This document shows, piece after piece, positions 9,175-15,519 of a stretch of DNA of 56,290 nt. The DNA is from Streptomyces sp. G-G2 (GTDB taxonomy: Bacteria; Actinomycetota; Actinomycetes; Streptomycetales; Streptomycetaceae). The position numbers and the translations under genes are program-made. Position 1 is the stretch's first letter; every line of letters starts with the position of its first letter. Under the pieces are notes generated by a model that was not told where the DNA came from, did not search any database, and was given only the letters and a program-made list of their open reading frames with translations. The DNA lies in assembly GCF_030063135.1 (NCBI RefSeq), contig NZ_JASISO010000028.1:54963-111252 (forward strand), in the 5' to 3' direction.

Positions 9175-9198
9175 ACCGCTCCCGCCGGCGCGGGTCGG

Positions 9199-9214
9199 GG
9201 GACCGTCCGGTCCC
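9199..9214. promoter_or_regulatory. DevR/OsdR-like dyad, perfect 7-bp arms
   Basis: GGGACCG-TC-CGGTCCC is the most symmetrical copy of the dyad in the window. It lies 25 bases after the GH65 stop and about 60 bases before the degenerate DUF1876-like gene at 9277, which it may once have controlled. Confidence 0.6.
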
Positions 9215-9276
9215 TGCCGGCCACGGCCCATTCGGCGCCTTGCGGCTGGCCCCCTCGGCACTGTGCCGCATGTGCT

Positions 9277-9456
9277 GTGCGGTGTGACGGCTTCGAGGAA
9301 GACCGCACCACCTAGGGCCGCCTGGAACTCGACACCGGCACCACCAAGCTCACCGGGCACGGCGCCGCGCGCCGCGACCCCCAGGACGACGACGTCCTGG
9401 AGATCGGTGACGAACTCGCCGTCGCCCGGGCCACGGACCTCAGTCGTGGGCGATGA
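9277..9456 (+). pseudogene. relic of a DUF1876 (Rv1738-like) hypoxia protein
   Basis: One frame reads GFEEDRTT, then TAG at 9313-9315, then GRLELDTGTTKLTGHGAARR and DVLEIGDELAVARA. This is the core of DUF1876, the family of the DosR-regulated mycobacterial protein Rv1738. The in-frame stop and the missing C-terminal helix (the frame ends at TGA 9454-9456 after a divergent tail) show that it is broken. A perfect dyad remains just upstream. The recognition rests on remembered family motifs and should be confirmed by a profile search. Confidence 0.6.
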
Positions 9457-10315
9457 CGGCGACCGGTGAGGTGGCGTGGTGGATCACGGCGTGCGTGGTC
9501 GAGCCGATGTGAGTGCCGAAGGACGATCGGCGGATCCGGCGGCCGACGACAATGAGGCCGGCCTCCGCGCCGGCGTCCAGGAACGTCTGGGCGGCGTGTC
9601 CCATCGGGGTCCGGACCGTCACCTCGACGGTGGGGAACTTGTCCCGCCAGGGCTTCAGCGCGTCGGCCAGGTCGGCGGTCGTGCTCTCGTTGATCTGTGA
9701 GTGGATACGGGGGTCGTAGGCCGCTCCGTAACCGACGAGTGTCGGGGGCATCCAGATGTGCAGGGCGTGCAGCGGGCAGGACCGGCGTGACGCCTCCTCG
9801 AACGCGAACGCGAGCAAGGCGTCGCACGGCCGGCTGATGTCGACGCCGACGACCATGTGGCGCTGGGCGTGCAGTCCGGATTCAGCGGACAGCGCGTCCT
9901 CTCCGCTGCGTACGAGTACTACGGGCCGTTCGGTGGCGTGCAGGACGGCCATACCGACGGAGCCGAGTACGAAGCCGGTCATGGCGCCGAGCCCTCGGGA
10001 ACCCAGGACGAGCATGTCGGCGGTGGCCGCAGCTGTGGCGAGTGAGGCCGCGGGCGGGCCGTCGATCGACTGCGTGGAGATGTCGAGTTCCGGGTGGGTG
10101 CGGCGCAGGTCGTCCGCCGATTCCCGAAGGAGGGCTTCGGCCCAGCCGTGCCGTACGTCGGCGACCGCTGCGGGTATGTCGAGCGGCGATGCCCAATCCT
10201 CGGCATGGATGAGGCGCACCTTCGCAGTGCGCAGGCGGGCCTCGCGCGCGGCCCAGCGGGCGGCAGCGGAGCTTTCCGGGGATCCGTCGAGGCCGACGGT
10301 GATGTGGTGCTCCAT
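9440..10315 (-). CDS. universal stress protein, two Usp domains
   Basis: The 291-residue protein has two UspA domains. The first (about 1-140) starts MEHHITVGLDGSPESSAAARW and ends with the ATP-binding signature LGSRGLGAMTGFVLGSV. The second (about 155-291) carries VVGVDISRP and VVGRRIRRSSFGTHIGSTT. The start has a GAGGAGG ribosome binding site. It closely resembles the protein at 10704-11573, suggesting gene duplication. Tandem Usp proteins are hallmark members of the DosR/OsdR regulons. A small, apparently frameshifted ORF lies just upstream on the same strand. Exact role unknown. Confidence 0.92.
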   Translation of the reverse strand: MEHHITVGLDGSPESSAAARWAAREARLRTAKVRLIHAEDWASPLDIPAAVADVRHGWAEALLRESADDLRRTHPELDISTQSIDGPPAASLATAAATADMLVLGSRGLGAMTGFVLGSVGMAVLHATERPVVLVRSGEDALSAESGLHAQRHMVVGVDISRPCDALLAFAFEEASRRSCPLHALHIWMPPTLVGYGAAYDPRIHSQINESTTADLADALKPWRDKFPTVEVTVRTPMGHAAQTFLDAGAEAGLIVVGRRIRRSSFGTHIGSTTHAVIHHATSPVAVIAHD

Positions 10316-10325
10316 GGCATCCTCC

Positions 10326-10558
10326 TCAAGAGTGCGGTGGCGTGGTTGCGTCGGCGGGTTCGTCCGGCTCCGTGTCCAGGGGGAAGGGCGGGTGCACGCC
10401 GGTCATCAGGTCGGCGTGGGCCGCGACGCGCGGCACCCAGCGGTCGAGTCCGACGACGGGGTCGAACAGGTCCAGTGGGCACCTCTCGGTGAAGGCCGGT
10501 ACCACCGCCGCGATGAGTACGAGGACGCTGGTGAGAGCGCCGCAAGGGTCTGCTTCAT
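10326..10558 (-). pseudogene. small membrane protein, apparently frameshifted
   Basis: A strong ribosome binding site (GGAGGAG) precedes the ATG at 10558 and the frame begins MKQTLAALS. A coherent hydrophobic sequence then continues in a different frame (TSVLVLIAAVVPAF, followed by CPLDLFDPVVGLDRWVPR and an acidic Pro-rich tail) to the TGA at 10326-10328. The two pieces join well with a one-base frame change near 10530. This suggests a frameshift mutation or sequencing error in a protein of about 75 residues with one membrane helix. No family is recognised. Confidence 0.4.
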
Positions 10559-10703
10559 GGCTCCTCCAGAGAGGGCGGCCTCCATGTGTCCGAGCCTGGG
10601 GGCCGTTCCACCGGGAAGGGGTAGAGCCGTCCGGGTCGGGCGGGGGCCGCTCGGCGCCATCGGCCTGTCATGCGAGGTGCCTGGCCTGTCCGACGGGCGG
10701 ATC

Positions 10704-11573
10704 TCAGACGTGGGCCAGTATGGCGACCGGTGCGGCGGTGTGGTGCAGTACGGCGTGCGCCACGGGCCCCAGGTGGGCGCCCAGCGCGGAGTGGCGGATG
10801 CGCCGTCCCACGACGACGAGGTCGGCGCCGGCCGTGGCCTGGACGAGTTCCCGCCCGGCCGATCCCACGTATGTCTTCTCCTCGAGGCGTACCTCGGGAA
10901 ACTTGTTCCGCCAGGGCAGCAGCATGTCGTCGAGCATCTCGGCGATGCCGCGGTCGGCTTCCCGTTCGGTGGCCGGGTCGAGGAGTTGCGCGTGCCCGAA
11001 GACCGGTGGAAGCTTCCAGCCGTGGACCGCGCGCAGGGTGCAGTCGCGGCGACTGGCCTCCTCGAAGGCGAAGGCGAGGACCTTGTCGCATGCCTGATGG
11101 ATGTCGACGCCCACGACGATCTCGCCGTACCGGGTGGGGGAGCCGTCTTCTGCCTCGTCCGTTTCTCGCACGAGCACCACTGGTGTCTCGGTGGCGCTGA
11201 GGGTGGTCAGGCTCACCGAACCGATGAGGAAGCCTACGACGCTGCCCAGGCCTCGGGAGCCGAGTACCAGCAGGTCGGCGCTCACGGCCTCGGCCGCGAG
11301 GGCAGTGGAGGGGCGTCCGGAAAGGCAACGGGTGGTGATGTCCAGCTGCGGGTGGCGGCGGCGCACGTCCTTGGCCGTATCGGCCAGGACTTCCTCGGCC
11401 CAGTGCTTTGCGCTGTCGGCGTGCAACCGGGGCGGTGGCGGACTGATCGGCCAGTCCTCAACGTGTATCAGCCGGAGTGGCACGTTGCGCAGCACGGCTT
11501 CGCGCGCTGCCCAGCGGGCGGCGGAGCGACCCTCGGGTGATCCGTCGACGCCGACGGTGACGTGGTGCTCCAT
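10704..11573 (-). CDS. universal stress protein, two Usp domains
   Basis: The 289-residue protein is a paralogue of the one at 9440-10315. Domain 1 begins MEHHVTVGVDGSPEGRSAARW and ends LGSRGLGSVVGFLIGSVS. Domain 2 contains VVGVDIHQACDKVLAFAFEEAS and VVGRRIRHSALGAHLGPV. It starts 36 bases after the CBS-BON gene, whose strand it shares, so the two are probably transcribed together from the dyad-rich region at 12300-12420. Expected to be a cytoplasmic ATP-binding stress protein. Confidence 0.92.
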   Translation of the reverse strand: MEHHVTVGVDGSPEGRSAARWAAREAVLRNVPLRLIHVEDWPISPPPPRLHADSAKHWAEEVLADTAKDVRRRHPQLDITTRCLSGRPSTALAAEAVSADLLVLGSRGLGSVVGFLIGSVSLTTLSATETPVVLVRETDEAEDGSPTRYGEIVVGVDIHQACDKVLAFAFEEASRRDCTLRAVHGWKLPPVFGHAQLLDPATEREADRGIAEMLDDMLLPWRNKFPEVRLEEKTYVGSAGRELVQATAGADLVVVGRRIRHSALGAHLGPVAHAVLHHTAAPVAILAHV

Positions 11574-11609
11574 GGCATGAACCTCCTCGTGCTGCGGGCC
11601 GCGGTACGG

Positions 11610-12233
11610 CTACCAGGGGATGCGGTTCGGTCTGCTTTCCCGCGGTATGAGACGTGAGTCGTCGGTATGAGCGGTGAGCTGACCAACGGCACCGACCACG
11701 CCGTCCAACTGCTCGGTGAGTCGCAGGAGGATCGGAATCTGGCTGGCCTTCTCCAATTGGCCGGCCAGGGTCACTACACCGCCCAGGACATGGACGTCGA
11801 CCGTGCCGGCTGAAATACCCATCGTGTCGGTCAGGATGTCTTGGATCACCCGGCCACGGATCTCGGAGTCGGGCCGCAGGAAGACACGCAGCAGGTCCCC
11901 ACGGGTGACGATGCCGACGAGACGGTCCTCCTCGTCGATCACCGGGAGCCGCTCGACGCTCCCCTGTGTCATCAGGCGGGCCGCCTCGGGGACCGTCTGC
12001 TCCGCATAGACCGTGACGGCCGGAGACGACATGAGGTCCCCGGCCGTCAGCGCCTTGCGTGCCAGCAGGTCGCTCTCGGAGACGATGCCGATCACCTGCT
12101 CGTCCTCGTCCAGGACGGGCACTGCGCTGATGCCGTGCTCGGCGAGCAGCTTGGCCACGTCTTTGAAGGACGTTGCCCGATCCACCGAGATGACGTCGTC
12201 CGTCATCAGACTGCCGACTCTGGTGTGCTTCAT
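11610..12233 (-). CDS. CBS-domain pair with C-terminal BON domain
   Basis: The 207-residue protein has two CBS motifs (MTDDVISVDRATSFKDVAKLL and MSSPAVTVYAEQTVPEAARLM; about residues 10-65 and 70-120). A BON-like domain follows (about 125-190, IRGRVIQDILTDTMGI and VDVHVLGGVVTLAGQLE). CBS pairs bind adenine nucleotides and could sense energy charge. BON domains are linked to membranes or stress. CBS proteins of this type are DosR/OsdR regulon members. It heads a minus-strand unit that probably includes the Usp gene at 10704-11573. Confidence 0.92.
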   Translation of the reverse strand: MKHTRVGSLMTDDVISVDRATSFKDVAKLLAEHGISAVPVLDEDEQVIGIVSESDLLARKALTAGDLMSSPAVTVYAEQTVPEAARLMTQGSVERLPVIDEEDRLVGIVTRGDLLRVFLRPDSEIRGRVIQDILTDTMGISAGTVDVHVLGGVVTLAGQLEKASQIPILLRLTEQLDGVVGAVGQLTAHTDDSRLIPRESRPNRIPW

Positions 12234-12324
12234 GTGCGCGCCTCCCGATCAGCCGGCCTGCTGAGGGCGAATCGTCCGGTGGCCCTCAGGTGTCACCATC
12301 CGCTGATGCGGGACCGTATTTCGA

Positions 12325-12338
12325 GGGCCGAACGGTCC
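12325..12338. promoter_or_regulatory. DevR/OsdR-like dyad 1 in the CBS/Usp divergent promoter
   Basis: GGGCCG-AA-CGGTCC is a near-symmetrical 6-2-6 dyad. It overlaps the left arm of the 24-bp inverted repeat that begins at 12333 and is 92 bases upstream of the CBS-BON start. Confidence 0.5.
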
Positions 12339-12394
12339 TCCTCCAGGACCGTCCGGGTCCGCCCCACGATCCGGACGGTCCTGGAGGAGGACCG
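12333..12394. repeat. 24-bp perfect inverted repeat carrying regulator-like half-sites
   Basis: The left arm is 12333-12356 and the right arm 12371-12394. They are exact reverse complements over 24 bases and are separated by 14 bases. Each arm contains GGACCGTCCGG, the same core as the dyads at 4184 and 9200. The structure lies in the 379-base gap between the divergent CBS-BON and half-Usp genes and could form a cruciform, a transcript hairpin or a multi-dimer operator. Confidence 0.85.
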
Positions 12395-12399
12395 GGTGC

Positions 12400-12414
12400 G
12401 GGACCTTTGGTCCC
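12400..12414. promoter_or_regulatory. perfect palindromic dyad in the CBS/Usp divergent promoter
   Basis: GGGACC-TTT-GGTCCC is a perfect inverted repeat with a 3-base spacer. It lies 198 bases before the ATG at 12613 and 167 bases before the CBS-BON start. The spacer differs from the 2-base form seen elsewhere, so it may be a variant site. Confidence 0.55.
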
Positions 12415-12612
12415 AGGTCTGCCCCCTGCGGCCCCTGCGTGGCGGATCTCGTCGTGCCAGCGTGAGCACCGATCCCCGACGGCTCGCGGGCGGCGGTCAC
12501 CCCGGTGCATCGGCCGGAACCTCGGAGGGGCCTCCCACAGCCTCCTGCACCACCCGCACTGCCCTGTGCAGCTCATCCCGCGCAACGGCAACGAGCACAG
12601 GAGCGAGTCACG

Positions 12613-13041
12613 ATGAACACCGCCGGACGCAGTCAACTCCTCGTCGGAATCGACCCGGACAGGGACTGGTACCTGCCTCTTGCCTGGGCGGCGGACGAAG
12701 CCCGGCGTCGTCGGCTCGGGATCCGACTGGCGGTGGCCGCACCCTCGCAGCACGACACCCGGAAGGTCGACGCCACCGCGCACACCACCGCGCAGCACCA
12801 GAGGGGCTCGGACGCGTCGGCGACGGCCGCCGCACGGGCGCATGAGCGGCCTCCTGAGGGGGAGACGGAGACTGACCCGCTCGACGGATTCCCCGCCCCG
12901 GTGCTCGCCCGACCGCCCGCACAGGCCCACATGGTCGTCTTCCCCTACCAGGACCAGACGGTGGCTCCGCAGGCGGGTCGGCGCGTGCTTTGCGAGAGGG
13001 TCGCCGACTGGTCGGAGAAGATCACGGTTTCCGCGCCGTGA
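12613..13041 (+). CDS. degenerate single-domain universal stress-like protein
   Basis: The 142-residue protein begins like a Usp domain (LLVGIDPDRDWYLPLAWAADEARRRR). It then runs through a low-complexity Ala/Thr/His/Glu linker (about residues 50-90) to a short C-terminal part (AHMVVFPYQDQTVAPQAGRRV). The glycine-rich ATP-binding signature GxxG(9x)GS of true Usp domains is absent, so it probably does not bind ATP like its neighbours. It is divergent from the CBS-BON gene across the dyad-rich region and 66 bases before phosphoketolase. Confidence 0.65.
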   Translation: MNTAGRSQLLVGIDPDRDWYLPLAWAADEARRRRLGIRLAVAAPSQHDTRKVDATAHTTAQHQRGSDASATAAARAHERPPEGETETDPLDGFPAPVLARPPAQAHMVVFPYQDQTVAPQAGRRVLCERVADWSEKITVSAP

Positions 13042-13107
13042 GGGCGCAGGAGTGACCCGGCTGTCGGCTGCACGACTCCACTTACCTCTCTGGAAAAAGG
13101 GTTCGTC

Positions 13108-15519
13108 ATGCTCCAGAACCATCCTGGACCGTCCCGGACGCACAGCGTCCAGCACACCCTCGTACCCCTCGGCGACGAGGAACTGGCCTCGCTCGACGCC
13201 CACTGGCGGGCGGCGAACTACCTCGCCGTCGGGCAGATCTACCTGATGTCGAACCCCCTGCTGACCGAGCCCCTGGCCCCCGAGCACATCAAGCCGAGGC
13301 TGCTCGGACACTGGGGCACCTCGCCGGGCCTGAACCTGGTCTACACCCACCTGAACCGGGTGATCAAGGCGCGCGGGCTGGACGCGCTCTGTGTCTGGGG
13401 GCCGGGGCACGGCGGGCCCGCGGTGGTCGCCAACGCGTGGCTGGAGGGGTCCTGCACCGAGACGTACCCCGACATCGGCCGGGACACCGCCGGTATGGGC
13501 CGGCTCTTTCGCCAGTTCTCCTTCCCCGGCGGGATCCCCAGCCATGTGGCGCCGCAGACCCCGGGTTCGATCCATGAGGGCGGAGAGCTCGGCTACTCCC
13601 TCTCCCACGCCTACGGCGCGGCACTCGACAATCCGGGTCTGCTGGTGGCCTGTGTGATCGGCGACGGAGAGGCGGAGACGGGGCCTCTCGCGACCTCCTG
13701 GCACTCGAACAAGTTCCTCGACCCGGTGCGGGACGGGGCCGTGCTGCCGATCCTCCACCTGAACGGCTACAAGATCGCCAACCCGACGATCCTGGCCCGC
13801 ATCCCCGAAACCGAACTGGACGACCTACTGCGCGGCTACGGCCACGAACCCCTGCACGTCACCGGGGACCGCCCCGAGGAGGTCCACCGTGCCATGGCCC
13901 GGGCGATGGACCAGGCCCTCGACTGGGTCGCCGGATTCCAGGACGCCGCCCGCAACGGGGAGGTGACCGGCCGCCCCCGCTGGCCGATGATCGTCCTGCG
14001 TACGCCCAAGGGCTGGACGGGTCCCGCCGAGGTCGACGGTCTGCCCGTGGAGGGCACCTGGCGCGCCCACCAGGTGCCTCTCGCCGAAGTGCGCGAGAAT
14101 CCGGAGCACTTGCGCCAGCTGGAGCGCTGGATGAAGTCCTACCGGCCCGAGGAACTCTTCGACGTCCGGGGCCGCCCCCGCGAGCAGGTGCTGGCGTGCG
14201 TCCCCGACGGCGCGCACCGGCTGGGCGCCAACCCCCACGCCAACGGCGGTCTGCTGCTGCACGACCTGGCCGTGCCGCCGCTGGAGCGGTACGGCGTCCC
14301 GGTGGACAAGCCCGGCGCGACCTCGCACGAGCCGACCCGGGTCCTGGGCGATCTGCTGGAGCAGGTCATGGCCGACTCGGCCGACCGCCGCGACTTCCGC
14401 CTGTTCGGCCCGGACGAGACGGCTTCGAACCGGCTGCAAGCCGTCTACGGGGCCAGCGGCAAAGCCTGGGACGCGGAAGTCCTCGACACGGACGAACACC
14501 TGGAGCGGGGCGGCCGGGTCATGGAGATCCTGTCCGAGCACACCTGCCAGGGCTGGCTGGAGGGCTACCTCCTCACCGGCCGGCACGGTCTCTTCTCCTG
14601 CTACGAGGCGTTCGCCCACATCATCGACTCGATGGCCAACCAGCACATCAAGTGGCTGCGCGTGTCGCGCGGGCTGCCGTGGCGGGCGCCGATCGCCTCG
14701 CTGAACTACCTGCTCACCTCGCACGTCTGGCGGCAGGACAGCAACGGCTTCTCCCACCAGGATCCCGGCTTCGTCGACCACGTCCTCAACAAGAGCCCCG
14801 AGGTGGTACGCGTGTACTACCCCCCGGACGCCAATACCCTGCTGAGTGTCGCGGACCACGTCCTGCGCAGCCGCGACTACGTCAACGTGATCGTCGCCGG
14901 GAAGCAGCCCTGCTTCGACTGGCTCGACCTGGAAAGCGCCCGCGCCCACTGCGCCCGCGGCGCCGGGATCTGGGACTGGGCCGGCACCGAGTCCGGGAGC
15001 GGCGAACCGGACGTGGTCCTCGCCTGCGCCGGCGACGTACCCACCCTGGAAGTCCTCGCCGCCGCCTCGCTGCTCCGCCACCACCTGCCCGAACTCGCCG
15101 TCCGGGTGGTCAACGTCGTGGACATCGCGCGCCTCCTCCCCGAGGAGGAGCACCCCCACGGGCTGTCGGACAGCGAGTACGAAGCCCTGTTCACCCCGGA
15201 CAAACCCGTCATCTTCGCCTACCACGGCTACCCGTGGCTGATCCACCGCCTCGCCTACCGCCGCGCCAACCACCCGCACCTGCACGTGCGCGGCTACAAG
15301 GAACACGGCACCACCACCACTCCGTTCGACATGGTGGTCCTCAACGATCTCGACCGCTACCGCCTCGTCATGGACGTCATCGACCGGGTCCCGGGCCTCG
15401 CCGTACGCGCCGCGGAAGTGCGTCAGGAGATGGAGGACGTCCGCTACCGCCACCACGACTGGATCCGCGCACACGGCTACGACCTGCCCGAGGTCACCGA
15501 CTGGACCTGGAACAGGTGA
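13108..15519 (+). CDS. xfp: xylulose-5-phosphate/fructose-6-phosphate phosphoketolase
   Basis: The 803-residue length and motifs match the family: GHWGTSPGLNLVYTHLNRVI and GPGHGGPA near the N-terminus, the thiamine-diphosphate motif GDGEAETGPLATSWHSNK (about 185-202), and EHTCQGWLEGYLLTGRHG and YKEHGTTTTPFDM later. It splits ketose phosphates with phosphate to acetyl phosphate plus an aldose phosphate, in the cytoplasm. No acetate kinase is adjacent. Its stop overlaps the GTG of the Mg2+ ATPase by four bases. In this context it probably supplies acetyl phosphate and ATP when respiration is limited. Confidence 0.96.
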   Translation: MLQNHPGPSRTHSVQHTLVPLGDEELASLDAHWRAANYLAVGQIYLMSNPLLTEPLAPEHIKPRLLGHWGTSPGLNLVYTHLNRVIKARGLDALCVWGPGHGGPAVVANAWLEGSCTETYPDIGRDTAGMGRLFRQFSFPGGIPSHVAPQTPGSIHEGGELGYSLSHAYGAALDNPGLLVACVIGDGEAETGPLATSWHSNKFLDPVRDGAVLPILHLNGYKIANPTILARIPETELDDLLRGYGHEPLHVTGDRPEEVHRAMARAMDQALDWVAGFQDAARNGEVTGRPRWPMIVLRTPKGWTGPAEVDGLPVEGTWRAHQVPLAEVRENPEHLRQLERWMKSYRPEELFDVRGRPREQVLACVPDGAHRLGANPHANGGLLLHDLAVPPLERYGVPVDKPGATSHEPTRVLGDLLEQVMADSADRRDFRLFGPDETASNRLQAVYGASGKAWDAEVLDTDEHLERGGRVMEILSEHTCQGWLEGYLLTGRHGLFSCYEAFAHIIDSMANQHIKWLRVSRGLPWRAPIASLNYLLTSHVWRQDSNGFSHQDPGFVDHVLNKSPEVVRVYYPPDANTLLSVADHVLRSRDYVNVIVAGKQPCFDWLDLESARAHCARGAGIWDWAGTESGSGEPDVVLACAGDVPTLEVLAAASLLRHHLPELAVRVVNVVDIARLLPEEEHPHGLSDSEYEALFTPDKPVIFAYHGYPWLIHRLAYRRANHPHLHVRGYKEHGTTTTPFDMVVLNDLDRYRLVMDVIDRVPGLAVRAAEVRQEMEDVRYRHHDWIRAHGYDLPEVTDWTWNR

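Noticed and set aside
7513..9360. Long minus-strand frame opposite GH65
   Set aside because: The plus-strand gene has full GH65 motifs. The reverse frame is compositionally biased and unrecognisable.
10644..10657. Additional DevR-like dyad (GGGCCG-CT-CGGCGC)
   Set aside because: The right arm departs from the consensus and the region is very G+C rich, so a chance match is likely.
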